The notes beneath the pieces were generated by a model, which was not told where the DNA came from, did no database searches, and saw only the letters and a list, made by a program, of their open reading frames with translations. Made by a program: the position numbers and the translations under genes. 64,000 nt of DNA from Flavobacterium collinsii (GTDB taxonomy: Bacteria > Bacteroidota > Bacteroidia > Flavobacteriales > Flavobacteriaceae): the NCBI RefSeq assembly GCF_902804485.1, contig NZ_CADCST010000093.1:52406-116405 (forward strand), written 5' to 3'. This document shows positions 51,031-59,396 of this stretch, piece after piece; position 1 is the first letter of the stretch; every line of letters begins with the position of its first letter.

Positions 51031-51233
51031 TTTTTAAATTACAATTAGAAAAAAATCCAAATTTTAAATTCCAAATTCCAAAAAAGTAATCCCTTAAAAT
51101 CTGCGTTTTCGCTTTAGCGAATCTGTTTCATCCGCGTACCAATTTTGAATATAGACAAGCAAAAACGCCAATAAAAATTCTAACAAGTCCGTAATTCAAC
51201 TTAAAACTGAGACTGCGGCTGAAAACTAAAAAA
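51031..51233. other. Spacer with mixed intergenic repeats
   Basis: This spacer contains ATCCAAATTTT/AAATTCC-type A+T repeats near 51047-51085 (a unit also used in the terminators at 3148 and 63303) and the ACTGAGACTGCGGCTG block near 51205-51222 that belongs with the repeats at 52541 and 55960. No gene is seen. Confidence 0.5.
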
Positions 51234-51878
51234 ATGAATCTATCTCTAGAATATAAAATACAAGCACCAAAAGTTATCTTAGACAAAAATCCTGTTTTAC
51301 TTTTGTTACACGGATATGGCAGTAACGAAGCCGATTTATTTTCGTTTGCAACCGAACTTCCTGATCACTATTACATCATTTCAGCCAGAGCCCCTTACGA
51401 TTTACAATATGGAGCTTACGCCTGGTACGCGATTAACTTTGATGCCGACCAGAATAAATTTTCAGACAATGAACAAGCAAAAACTTCCCGTGATATAATC
51501 GCTTCATTCATTGATGAATTGACTGCTAAATATCCTATTGATGCCAACAATGTAACTTTGGTTGGTTTTAGTCAGGGATCAATTTTGAGCTATGCTGTAG
51601 CGCTTTCGTATCCTGAAAAAGTACAGCGAGTAGTGGCTATGAGTGGCTATTTCAATGACGAAATCATAAAAGAAGGTTACGAAAATAACAATTTTACAAA
51701 CCTGAAAATATTTGCTTCTCACGGAACTGTCGATCAGGTTATACCGATTGAATGGGCCAGAAAAACTCCGGCAATTTTAGAAAAATTAAACATCCCGGTA
51801 ACTTATAAAGAATATCCTGTTGGTCACGGTGTTGCACCACAGAATTTCTTTGACTTTAAGAACTGGCTGGCGGAGTAG
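51234..51878 (+). CDS. Alpha/beta hydrolase (phospholipase/carboxylesterase type)
   Basis: This 214-residue cytosolic esterase has the oxyanion region LLLHGYGSNEADL, nucleophile Ser in GFSQGS (near 118), Asp in HGTVDQVIP (near 166) and His in GHGVAPQ (near 199). This is the layout of the YpfH/carboxylesterase 2 family. The substrate is unknown. It is adjacent to a cysteine-hydrolase gene on the same strand with an 84-base gap. Confidence 0.9.
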   Translation: MNLSLEYKIQAPKVILDKNPVLLLLHGYGSNEADLFSFATELPDHYYIISARAPYDLQYGAYAWYAINFDADQNKFSDNEQAKTSRDIIASFIDELTAKYPIDANNVTLVGFSQGSILSYAVALSYPEKVQRVVAMSGYFNDEIIKEGYENNNFTNLKIFASHGTVDQVIPIEWARKTPAILEKLNIPVTYKEYPVGHGVAPQNFFDFKNWLAE

Positions 51879-51962
51879 TATTCAGTTTTCAGTCGCAGTT
51901 CGAAGTCTCAGTACATAGCAATTTTAGTTCTCAAAAATGATCAAATTCAAAATTCTAAAATT

Positions 51963-52532
51963 ATGAATTACATAAAACCAGAAAATCCTTCACTACTATT
52001 AATTGACATTCAAAAAGGATTCAATGATATTGCTTACTGGGGAGGAGACCGAAATAATACCGATGCTGAACAAAAAGCCGCTGAACTTCTGAAAATATGG
52101 CGAAATAAAAAACTACCTATCTTTCATGTCCAACATTGTTCTTCTAATCCGAAGTCCATTTTAAATAAAACACATCCAGGCAATGAATTTCAGGATATTG
52201 TAAAACCAAATCAAGGCGAAACAATCATCAGGAAAAACGTAAACAGTGCATTCATCGGAACTAATTTAAAAGAATTACTTGACGATGCTAAAATCAAAAC
52301 CATTGTTATTGTAGGTCTAACTACAGATCATTGTGTTTCTACAACCACAAGAATGGCAGGGAACTTTGGCTACGATGTTTACTTAATTTCTGATGCTACA
52401 GCAACTTTCAATAAAAAAGGCGTAAACGGAGAGGAATTCTCTGCTGAAATAATACATCAGACGGCTCTTGCCAGTTTAAATGAAGAATTTGCGCAGGTAG
52501 TAACTTCTGAATTTATCAAAGGGATTATTTGA
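51963..52532 (+). CDS. Isochorismatase-family cysteine hydrolase
   Basis: This 189-residue cytosolic hydrolase has the catalytic Asp in LLIDIQKGF (near 14), the Lys in IIRKNVNSAF (near 90) and the nucleophile Cys in TTDHCVSTT (near 123). The conserved cis-peptide VIVGLTT precedes it. Members hydrolyse nicotinamide, isochorismate or related amides; this one is not assignable. A bidirectional hairpin follows. Confidence 0.9.
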   Translation: MNYIKPENPSLLLIDIQKGFNDIAYWGGDRNNTDAEQKAAELLKIWRNKKLPIFHVQHCSSNPKSILNKTHPGNEFQDIVKPNQGETIIRKNVNSAFIGTNLKELLDDAKIKTIVIVGLTTDHCVSTTTRMAGNFGYDVYLISDATATFNKKGVNGEEFSAEIIHQTALASLNEEFAQVVTSEFIKGII

Positions 52533-52540
52533 TTTTTAAT

Positions 52541-52582
52541 CACAGTCGCCGTTTTAGGTCAAGACTGAAAACGGTGACTGTG
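52541..52582. terminator. Bidirectional hairpin built from an ACTG-type repeat
   Basis: CACAGTCGCCGTTTT pairs with AAAACGGTGACTGTG (one G-T). It lies between convergent genes and is made of the same ACTG/CAGTC words as the spacer blocks at 51205, 51880 and 55960. Confidence 0.6.
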
Positions 52583-52595
52583 ACTGAACGCTAAA

Positions 52596-53027
52596 CTATT
52601 CTCCTGTATAGATAATTTTACCATTCTTTTTCAGTACATAACCTTTCCAGGCAATTAACTGATAATCACCCTTTACCCAAGGCTCTCCTTCCGATTTTCT
52701 TTCTAAAAGGATTACTTCATCTTGAGTGTCCAGAAAAAGCTCTGCTTTATTTCCGTCAAAAATAACATAAGCCACAGTCGAGTATGTTTTTCCATCTTCG
52801 GCATGAGCCAATTTTGTACCTATTTCAAAAATACGAACACATTCATTTTTAAGAACAGACCAGGTATATCCAGCAGAACCTTTACAGCCATGAGCATCAG
52901 AATCACCTCCCACAACAACTGGTCTTACTTCCTCTTTCTTTTCAGGAGTTTTATTCTCTTCAGCAACTTTCTTTCCACAAGAGAACGAAAGCCCCATCAC
53001 AACCGCAAATAAAAAAATCTTTTTCAT
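52596..53027 (-). CDS. Small lipoprotein of unknown function
   Basis: This 143-residue protein has a lipobox (LSFSCG, Cys at about 17), a Glu/Lys-rich linker (about 20-38) and a compact domain beginning DAHGCKGSAGYTW with two conserved-looking cysteines, C48 and C63 approximately. I recall similar GC..SAGY.W..C modules in other Bacteroidota lipoproteins but cannot name the family. It is followed in the same direction by no gene; the hairpin at 52541 lies just beyond its stop. Confidence 0.75.
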   Translation of the reverse strand: MKKIFLFAVVMGLSFSCGKKVAEENKTPEKKEEVRPVVVGGDSDAHGCKGSAGYTWSVLKNECVRIFEIGTKLAHAEDGKTYSTVAYVIFDGNKAELFLDTQDEVILLERKSEGEPWVKGDYQLIAWKGYVLKKNGKIIYTGE

Positions 53028-53073
53028 ACGTCAAATATTTAGTTAAACCTCTATAAAACGAAACAATACATTC

Positions 53074-53577
53074 TTATTTTTGATACAACCAGGCTTGGTT
53101 TACTTCAAAAGTAATACTTTCATCGTCATTAACAAAGTACTTTAATAAGACTTCTCCCCATAATTCCCCATTACTATAATCTGCAATAATCCATCTGTGG
53201 TTTAGAATTTTTACTTTATTGATAATAAATTTGTTCGGACCAATTTTATCCTGTCCCGTATAAGGATTCCCGTTTGGATTTGCATTTAAGTCTAATAATT
53301 TCTCTGTTACCAGCGGAATCAATTTTTCATATAAGATTACTTTTCCACCACTAGCGCCGTTATCAAAGTAATTTTGTGCATTTTCATTATGCTCTAAAGA
53401 GAAATAATCCGCTTCAGCCAGTTTCGTTGATACCAGACTAATACTATCTCTAAGCTTCTTTGTTGTTTTCTCATATCTTTCCTTTTCAAATTTTACTTCA
53501 CTGCTGTAAAACATATAAGTAAAAACATTCATTAATATCGCCAGGATAAAAAGGTAAAGCATTAAGGATTTTTTCAT
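53074..53577 (-). CDS. Membrane-anchored protein of unknown function
   Basis: This 167-residue protein has one N-terminal membrane helix (about 5-24), a Glu/Lys-rich coiled segment (about 28-60) and a small soluble domain. Conserved-looking stretches include NANPNGNPYTGQDKIG and HRWIIADYSNG. No family is recognised. Its start lies 13 bases after the stop of the MBL-fold gene on the same strand, so the two are co-transcribed. Confidence 0.75.
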   Translation of the reverse strand: MKKSLMLYLFILAILMNVFTYMFYSSEVKFEKERYEKTTKKLRDSISLVSTKLAEADYFSLEHNENAQNYFDNGASGGKVILYEKLIPLVTEKLLDLNANPNGNPYTGQDKIGPNKFIINKVKILNHRWIIADYSNGELWGEVLLKYFVNDDESITFEVNQAWLYQK

Positions 53578-53589
53578 TTTGTAATATAA

Positions 53590-54354
53590 TTAAATTGTAA
53601 TTTCTAAATTATCATAAGCCAGAAAAACATTTTCCGGCAATTGTTTTTGCACTTCTTCGTGAAAACCTAAAACATGACTGATATGTGTTAAATAAGCAAC
53701 TTCAGGTTTCACCAGCTCAATAAAATCCAGTGCTTCCTGTAAGTTAAAGTGAGTATCGTGTGGTTCTACACGTAGCGCGTTCACAACCAGCACTTTTAAG
53801 TTTTTCAGTTTTTCAACTTCCATTTTATCAATCGTTTTGACATCCGTCAAATAAGCAAAATCATCAATACGGTATCCAAAAACCTGCAAATCACCATGCA
53901 TGACATTAACTGGAATAGCTATTTTATCACCAACTGCAAAAGGGATATTATTGACTACTTCGATCGTTTTAACGCTAGGTGCTCCCGGATATTTGTTTAC
54001 GGTTTCAAAAACATAATCAAAACGACGTTTTAAATTGTCGATTACGCGCTGATGCGCATAAACAGGAATTTCACCCTGTCTGAAATTATACGGGCGAATG
54101 TCGTCCAGACCGGCTGTATGATCAGCATGTTCATGCGTAAATAAAATAGCATCGAGTTTTCGACAGCCGCAGGAAAGCATTTGCTGCCTGAAATCTGGTC
54201 CGCAATCGATCACATAGGAATGCTCGCCCCATGTAATCCAAATGGACACACGAAGTCTTTTATCCTTAGCATCAGTGCTTTTGCAAACAGGATGATCCAC
54301 TCCGATTATCGGAATGCCTTGAGAAGTACCAGTACCTAAAAAATATACCTTCAA
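53590..54354 (-). CDS. MBL-fold metallo-hydrolase, PhnP-like
   Basis: This 254-residue cytosolic metallo-beta-lactamase-fold protein has the metal motif THEHADHTAG (HxHxDH) near residue 74, the metal-bridging Asp in LTDVKTI and a C-terminal His in LTHISH. The N-terminus KVYFLGTGTSQG is the first strand of the fold, so the TTG at 54354 must be the start; no ATG lies closer. It resembles PhnP-type phosphodiesterases, but no phn genes are nearby. The substrate is unknown. Confidence 0.88.
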   Translation of the reverse strand: MKVYFLGTGTSQGIPIIGVDHPVCKSTDAKDKRLRVSIWITWGEHSYVIDCGPDFRQQMLSCGCRKLDAILFTHEHADHTAGLDDIRPYNFRQGEIPVYAHQRVIDNLKRRFDYVFETVNKYPGAPSVKTIEVVNNIPFAVGDKIAIPVNVMHGDLQVFGYRIDDFAYLTDVKTIDKMEVEKLKNLKVLVVNALRVEPHDTHFNLQEALDFIELVKPEVAYLTHISHVLGFHEEVQKQLPENVFLAYDNLEITI

Positions 54355-54414
54355 TTGAACTTATTTTTTTTACAAAAATAGGATTATTTCTCTTTCATTA
54401 GAAGCCTAATTTAC

Positions 54415-54422
54415 TAACTTTG
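54415..54422 (+). promoter_or_regulatory. Candidate -7 element for the 486-residue conserved gene
   Basis: TAACTTTG matches TAnnTTTG exactly, 22 bases before the ATG at 54445. The -33 region is T-rich without a clear TTG. Confidence 0.45.
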
Positions 54423-54444
54423 TAACAAATCTATTTAAAATAAA

Positions 54445-55905
54445 ATGGGTACAGAAATAAAACTCAAAGGTGACAAGGTCATCGAACAGATCCCTTCTAT
54501 AAAAGACAAAGCGTTACGCATTAATTTAAACGAGAATATTTACGGAACATTTGCTGAAATTGGTGCCGGGCAGGAAACAGTAAGACATTTTTTCAGATCC
54601 GGGGGTTCATCGGGAACAATTGCAAAAGCAATGTCTGCCTATGACAAAGATTTTAGCGATGCCGTTTATGGAGTTGAAAGTGATGGTCGCTATGTAACCG
54701 AAGAACGGTTAAAAAAAATGCTTACCCTTGAGGGACAAATCATCGAAGAACGATTAAGCAGAGAAAAACATCCAACAAAGCTTTTCTTTAGTTATGCTAA
54801 CACTGTTGCTACTATAGATTTTGCAAAACAATTTAAAGGCCATGGCTGGGTAGGAATCCGCTACCAGATTGAACCGGACGAAGCATACAACGAAATTATT
54901 CTACACATTCGTTTTAAAGAAACCGATGCCAGACTACAACAGGAAACACTTGGTATTTTAGGGGTAAACCTAATTTACGGTGCTTTTTACAAATACAACG
55001 ATCCAAAACGATTACTTCGTTATCTATACGATCACTTAGACAAAGATCAACTCGAAATTGACACTATTAACTTCTCAGGACCACGTTTTGCGGATGTTGA
55101 TAATCGTTTGATGAGTTTGCAACTGGTTAAGAACGGAATGACGGATGCCGTAATGTTTAATCCGGAAGGAAAAAACATTCTCCCGGCAGCCATCTTATAC
55201 AAAAAGAACCTTCTTGCTTTAAGAGGAAGTTTTCGTCCTGTTACAAAAGTAAACATGGACATGTACGAGAAATCTCTTAAAATGTTTTTAGAAGAAAGTA
55301 AAGTAGACAAAGACAATACACTTGTTGTTTTCGAGATTACTCTTTCTAACTTGCGTTCGGATGGTGAAATTGACGAACGTGACTTCATGGACAGAGCTGA
55401 GCTTCTTTGCTCTTTGGGTCAAACCGTAATGATTTCGAACTTTCAAGAATATTATAAAGTAGTAGAATATTTCGCCAATTATACCAAAGCCCGAATGGGA
55501 CTTGCAATGGGCGTAAACAATCTAGTCGATATTTTTGACGAGAAATACTACCGTCATTTAAGTGGTGGAATCCTGGAAGCCTTTGGAAAATTGTTCTACA
55601 GAGATATGAAAGTTTTCTTATATCCAATGTTAGACGAAAATGGCGTTCTGATGAATTCAAACAACTTAAAAGTACATCCAAGAATGAAAGAATTGTACAA
55701 ATTCTTTAAATTCAACGGAAAAGTAATTGACATCGCAGATTACGACCCTCATAATTTAGAAGTTTTCTCCCGCGAGGTTCTAAAAATGATCAATCAGGGA
55801 AAAACAGGATGGGAACACATGCTTCCAACCGGTATTGCCGAAATCATCAAAGAACACCATCTTTTTGGATATCATCCGCAGAAAGAACTGGAGCAAAATA
55901 CATAA
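54445..55905 (+). CDS. Conserved Bacteroidota protein of unknown function
   Basis: This 486-residue soluble protein has no signal peptide and no recognised catalytic motif. Conserved-looking segments are LRINLNENIYGTFAEIGAGQ (near 24-43), FRSGGSSGTIAKAMSAYDK (near 50-68) and GLAMGVNNLVDIFDEKYY (near 354-371). I recall database labels such as nicotinate-nucleotide adenylyltransferase on similar proteins, but the HxGH and SxTxxR motifs of that enzyme are absent here. It is monocistronic with its own -7 element and strong terminator, suggesting an independent housekeeping role. Confidence 0.85.
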   Translation: MGTEIKLKGDKVIEQIPSIKDKALRINLNENIYGTFAEIGAGQETVRHFFRSGGSSGTIAKAMSAYDKDFSDAVYGVESDGRYVTEERLKKMLTLEGQIIEERLSREKHPTKLFFSYANTVATIDFAKQFKGHGWVGIRYQIEPDEAYNEIILHIRFKETDARLQQETLGILGVNLIYGAFYKYNDPKRLLRYLYDHLDKDQLEIDTINFSGPRFADVDNRLMSLQLVKNGMTDAVMFNPEGKNILPAAILYKKNLLALRGSFRPVTKVNMDMYEKSLKMFLEESKVDKDNTLVVFEITLSNLRSDGEIDERDFMDRAELLCSLGQTVMISNFQEYYKVVEYFANYTKARMGLAMGVNNLVDIFDEKYYRHLSGGILEAFGKLFYRDMKVFLYPMLDENGVLMNSNNLKVHPRMKELYKFFKFNGKVIDIADYDPHNLEVFSREVLKMINQGKTGWEHMLPTGIAEIIKEHHLFGYHPQKELEQNT

Positions 55906-55906
55906 T

Positions 55907-55950
55907 AAAAAAAGTCCCCAACAAGAAATTTTCTTTTGGGGACTTTTTTT
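55907..55950 (+). terminator. Strong intrinsic terminator
   Basis: AAAAAAAGTCCCCA pairs perfectly with TGGGGACTTTTTTT. An inner A/T helix extends it. It begins at the stop codon of the 486-residue gene. Confidence 0.9.
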
Positions 55951-55954
55951 TAGT

Positions 55955-56080
55955 TTGCAGTCGCGGTCTCAGTCTCAGTTACCAAACTGCCAACCAAAAA
56001 CTGCGACTGAATACTAAAACCGAGACTGAAGACTGAGACTGAAGACTGAGACTGAAGACTGAGACCGAAAACTGAGACTC
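55955..56080. repeat. ACTG-type tandem repeat
   Basis: From 56022 the unit GACTGAAGACTGA (13 bases, 7+6) is repeated about three times, then decays to GACCGAAAACTGA. To the left, CAGTCTCAGTT gives the complement, so the block can fold back on itself. It fills the spacer before bcp. Confidence 0.65.
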
Positions 56081-56084
56081 TTTT

Positions 56085-56537
56085 TTACTTCAAAATCTGC
56101 GCAGCATGCTCTTTCGTTTTTACCTGAGCAATCACTTCTTCAATAATTCCGTTTTCATCTATAACAAAAGTGGTTCTGTGAATTCCGTCATACTCTTTTC
56201 CCATAAACTTCTTAGGTCCCCAAACTCCAAACGCATTGATTACTGATTTGTCCTCGTCAGCCAATAACGGAAAAGGAAACTCATACTTATCTTTAAATTT
56301 TAACTGTGCTTTCTGACTGTCGGCGCTTACCCCCAAAAGCTCGTAATTATTCGCTTTAAATCGCTCAAAATTATCTCTTAAATCACAAGCTTCAGCTGTA
56401 CATCCAGGCGTGCTTGCCTTTGGATAAAAGAAAACTACCAGTTTCTTTCCAACGTAATCCGCTAGCTTATGTCCTTTACCATCCTGATCAACTCCCGAGA
56501 AACTTGGCGCTTTATCTCCTTTTTGTAATGTTACCAT
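56085..56537 (-). CDS. bcp: Thioredoxin-dependent thiol peroxidase (Bcp/PrxQ)
   Basis: This 150-residue peroxiredoxin reduces H2O2 and organic peroxides. The motif STPGCTAEACDLRD holds the peroxidatic Cys (near 45) and, five residues on, the resolving Cys, the PrxQ/Bcp arrangement. The conserved Arg lies in HRTTFVID. The location is cytosolic. It is divergent from the endonuclease III-like gene across a repeat-rich spacer. Confidence 0.94.
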   Translation of the reverse strand: MVTLQKGDKAPSFSGVDQDGKGHKLADYVGKKLVVFFYPKASTPGCTAEACDLRDNFERFKANNYELLGVSADSQKAQLKFKDKYEFPFPLLADEDKSVINAFGVWGPKKFMGKEYDGIHRTTFVIDENGIIEEVIAQVKTKEHAAQILK

Positions 56538-56539
56538 TT

Positions 56540-56690
56540 ATTTAGATATTTTAGATTGTTAGACTTTCTTAGATTGTTAGATTATTTAGATTACGACTTA
56601 GAAATAATTCATTCCCCAGAACTAACCATTCCCATTTCACAATTCACATTTTACAATGTACATTATACAATTCACAATTAAAATAATACT
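56540..56690. repeat. Two degenerate short tandem repeats
   Basis: The first block (56541-56592) repeats TTAGATT-like words at 8-10 base spacing. The second (56635-56680) has six consecutive heptamers of the type TCACAAT, TCACATT, TTACAAT, GTACATT. They fill the divergent bcp-nth spacer. Confidence 0.6.
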
Positions 56691-56716
56691 ATTTTTACGG
56701 GATTAAAATTACGGAA

Positions 56717-57373
56717 ATGAATAAAGAAGCTCGCGTAACATTTGTTATAAATACGTTAAAAGAACTCTACCCCACTATACCAGTACCATTAGACCATAAA
56801 GACCCGTATACTCTATTAATTGCAGTTTTACTTTCAGCACAATGTACAGACGTTCGCGTGAATCAGATTACGCCATTGCTTTTTGCAAAAGCTGACAATC
56901 CGTATGATATGATTAAAATGTCGGTTGAAGAAATTAAAGAAATTATTCGCCCTTGTGGTTTATCTCCAATGAAATCTAAAGGGATTCACGGATTATCACA
57001 TATTTTAATTGACAAGCATAACGGTGAAGTACCACAGAGTTTTGAAGCTTTGGAAGCCTTACCGGCAGTTGGTCATAAAACTGCAAGTGTAGTGATGTCA
57101 CAGGCTTTTGGCGTTCCTGCCTTTCCGGTCGACACACACATTCACAGACTAATGTACAGATGGAATCTCTCCAATGGAAAAAATGTGGTACAAACTGAAA
57201 AAGATGCTAAAAGACTATTCCCAAAAGAATTATGGAATGATTTACATCTGCAGATTATTTGGTACGGACGCGAGTATTCTCCGGCCAGAGGATGGGATCT
57301 AGAAAAAGACATTATTACCCAGACTGTTGGTAAAAAATCTTTATTAGAAGAAGCTGCTAAAAAGAAAATTTAA
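56717..57373 (+). CDS. nth: Endonuclease III-like DNA glycosylase without FeS cluster
   Basis: This 218-residue DNA repair glycosylase/AP-lyase has a helix-hairpin-helix region LPAVGHKTASVV carrying the catalytic Lys (near 123) and VDTHIHR with the catalytic Asp (near 141), both as in E. coli Nth. The C-terminal C-x6-C-x2-C-x5-C cluster of Nth is entirely missing; the protein has only two cysteines, near residues 43 and 82, neither in the cluster region. The substrate is inferred to be oxidised pyrimidines. The gene is monocistronic. Confidence 0.88.
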   Translation: MNKEARVTFVINTLKELYPTIPVPLDHKDPYTLLIAVLLSAQCTDVRVNQITPLLFAKADNPYDMIKMSVEEIKEIIRPCGLSPMKSKGIHGLSHILIDKHNGEVPQSFEALEALPAVGHKTASVVMSQAFGVPAFPVDTHIHRLMYRWNLSNGKNVVQTEKDAKRLFPKELWNDLHLQIIWYGREYSPARGWDLEKDIITQTVGKKSLLEEAAKKKI

Positions 57374-57393
57374 CAGCTTCACTAATTTACCTT

Positions 57394-58458
57394 TTACAGC
57401 TTGCTTTTAAGAGCATTGTATTCATTTGTCATATTCAACGTTCTGTAAATACCCAAAAGCGATTTTGCAGCACCTTCATTTTTGGGTTCAATCGCTAATG
57501 CCTTTTGAAGATACGGGATTGCACTTTTCACAACTTCATCTTTCTGAATTTCTAACTTATCATACTGCTTCATTTCACTGGCACTGGTTCCCAATGAAGA
57601 CATCTGATCCTGTATTTCTTTTCTAAACTGCACTTTAACATAAGCAAGATTAATATAGCAGGTTATACAATTTTGATTAACTTTCACCCCTTCTTCATAA
57701 TATTTTTCGGCGTTACGAAAATCATTTCTCTCTAAATACGAATAGGCTAAAGAAACCAGAATCTCTTCTTTTCTCGAAGGCGGGTTTACATTTCTTGGCT
57801 TTTCATAAAGACCTTCATTGATACTTGACTCCCTTGCACTCATCGACACAAAAGCTTCTTCTTGTTTTGTTTTTTTATTAGTCGCATAGAAAAGCATTCC
57901 TTTTCCTGAATAATTAAGCTTTCTAAGCTCCTCAAAATATTTAATTGCCGCGTTGTAATCTTTACCGGTTATAGAAGAAGAGGCTGCATTAAACAAGTTC
58001 AAAGTATCCTTTTTATCAAACAAATAAACTTCGTAACTCTTATCAGCACTTTCTTTGAATTTCCCAACTTTGTAATCGCTGTAAGCGCCATCAACCAATT
58101 TCGATTTCATTTCTTTTAAAGCAGAATTCGCTTTAAATGCATACTTGTAGTTGCGGGACTCATTCTCATACAACAATACATCCTGATATGACGCCAATGC
58201 CAACGTAAAATTACTTGCAGCGTCTATATTTTTAGCTGCCAGATCCTTGTAAATATTTCCTTTTGTAAAAAAATATTCAGTCTTTATCTCGTCCGGCGCA
58301 TTCAATATCAAATATTCTATTTTTTTTAAAACGGCTAAAGCTTCCTGGTTTTTTCCTTTACCATAATAAGACTGCGCTTCTTTTAATTCATCTTTTTGAG
58401 CAAATGCTCCAATACTAATCATTACTAGTAACGAGAACATCTTGAGGTTCTTTTTCAT
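57394..58458 (-). CDS. Secreted tetratricopeptide-repeat protein
   Basis: This 354-residue protein has a signal peptide (about 1-20, ending GAFAQ) and helical TPR-like repeats throughout. Clear units are YLERNDFRNAEKYYEEGVKVNQN (about 239-261, shown here to mark the repeat) and the C-terminal YLQKALAIEPKNEGAAKSLLG. No enzymatic motif is seen. It is probably a periplasmic protein-protein interaction module. It is convergent with nth, 20 bases away, and no hairpin was seen between them. Confidence 0.82.
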   Translation of the reverse strand: MKKNLKMFSLLVMISIGAFAQKDELKEAQSYYGKGKNQEALAVLKKIEYLILNAPDEIKTEYFFTKGNIYKDLAAKNIDAASNFTLALASYQDVLLYENESRNYKYAFKANSALKEMKSKLVDGAYSDYKVGKFKESADKSYEVYLFDKKDTLNLFNAASSSITGKDYNAAIKYFEELRKLNYSGKGMLFYATNKKTKQEEAFVSMSARESSINEGLYEKPRNVNPPSRKEEILVSLAYSYLERNDFRNAEKYYEEGVKVNQNCITCYINLAYVKVQFRKEIQDQMSSLGTSASEMKQYDKLEIQKDEVVKSAIPYLQKALAIEPKNEGAAKSLLGIYRTLNMTNEYNALKSKL

Positions 58459-59092
58459 TTTCGGTTTGGTTTAGTTGTTTAATAGATTTTAGGGCAATCT
58501 CATGAGATATACTATCGAAAACATTTAAGCGAAAACAGCACAAACCGCCATATCATTCCTTTAAATATCAAACGATAACTCACCATTCTTACTATTCTCT
58601 ACAAAATACCAAGAGGAACAACAAACAAAACTAAGTGTGGGTAGTTTTTCTTCATAAATTATGTGGTTTTGGTTATACATTTTTAAGCGGCACTCTAAAA
58701 TAAGTTTTTCTATATATTGAAAGGTTTTTAATACACAAATCGCTAATATAGAGCAAAATCATTACATAAAAATTTACTTTTTAACTAAAATAAAGCTAAA
58801 TATAAAATAAATAAATGAAATTCAAATAAAATATAGAAATTTAACAAATTATCCTCCTAAAATTCAAAGAGAACTCACTCCCTACCATGAAGAAGCATAT
58901 AAAAATATTAGGATCACGAAGTTTAATTCCAAAAACATTCAAAAACCCTGAGATTAAACACATTACAACTCTTCTGTAACAGCACACATACTGTATAAAC
59001 CGAATAGAGTCATTCAAAAAAAAGAATGGATCTACAGGAAAAAATCACGATTTAAAAAACACTAAACAGTTCTTACCCCTAAACCAATCGAA
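58459..59092. other. Long A+T-rich spacer without an evident gene
   Basis: This stretch of 634 bases shows no supported gene, palindrome cluster or promoter match. The part from about 58780 to 58860 is especially A+T-rich. It could hold upstream control sequences for the TPR gene. Confidence 0.4.
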
Positions 59093-59135
59093 GCAAAAAA
59101 AAACTCACTACCCGCATTTTCATGCAAATAGTGAG
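59093..59135 (-). terminator. Intrinsic terminator of the sigma-factor operon
   Basis: On the minus strand, CTCACTA (59129-59135) pairs with TAGTGAG (59104-59110) and is followed by nine T. It lies 66 bases beyond the stop of the 47-residue gene. Confidence 0.8.
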
Positions 59136-59201
59136 CTTTCAACCAGAACGACCATCTGGTTTTTCTTTCGAAATAAACATCCGACAAATGGAGTGGGCTG
59201 T

Positions 59202-59345
59202 TTAATTAGCTATAATTTCAAAACTTTTATTTTCAATTTTCACAACTGTCAATGCTTGTGAATAATTCAATAAAAAAGAAATGACTTCTTTTTTAGGTTT
59301 TAAATCTTTAGAAGCTAATGCCTTTTTAGAGTAAATTTTCGCCAT
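59202..59345 (-). CDS. 47-residue protein downstream of the sigma factor
   Basis: ATG at 59345 on the minus strand, stop TAA at 59202-59204. The product begins MAKIYSKKALASKDLKPKKE and continues with a hydrophobic stretch (about 21-33) and an amphipathic end. The basic N-terminus, the SKKAL motif and the FLLNYS core match small Bacteroidota proteins I recall, which are often unannotated. The gene lies 51 bases after the sigma-factor stop, and a perfect terminator follows, so it fits a two-gene operon. Function is unknown; a role in sigma-factor regulation is only suggested by position. Confidence 0.72.
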   Translation of the reverse strand: MAKIYSKKALASKDLKPKKEVISFLLNYSQALTVVKIENKSFEIIAN

Positions 59346-59396
59346 ACCGTCAAAACGTTTTTATTATAGTATAACGAAGCAATATCCTAATTAGTA

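Noticed and set aside
58887..58979. 30-residue frame starting MKKHIKILG in the long spacer
   Set aside because: Very short, with no promoter, terminator or neighbour support and no family resemblance.
59141..59161. Hairpin AACCAGA/TCTGGTT as a plus-strand terminator
   Set aside because: There is no plus-strand gene upstream for over 1.7 kb, so no transcript needs it.
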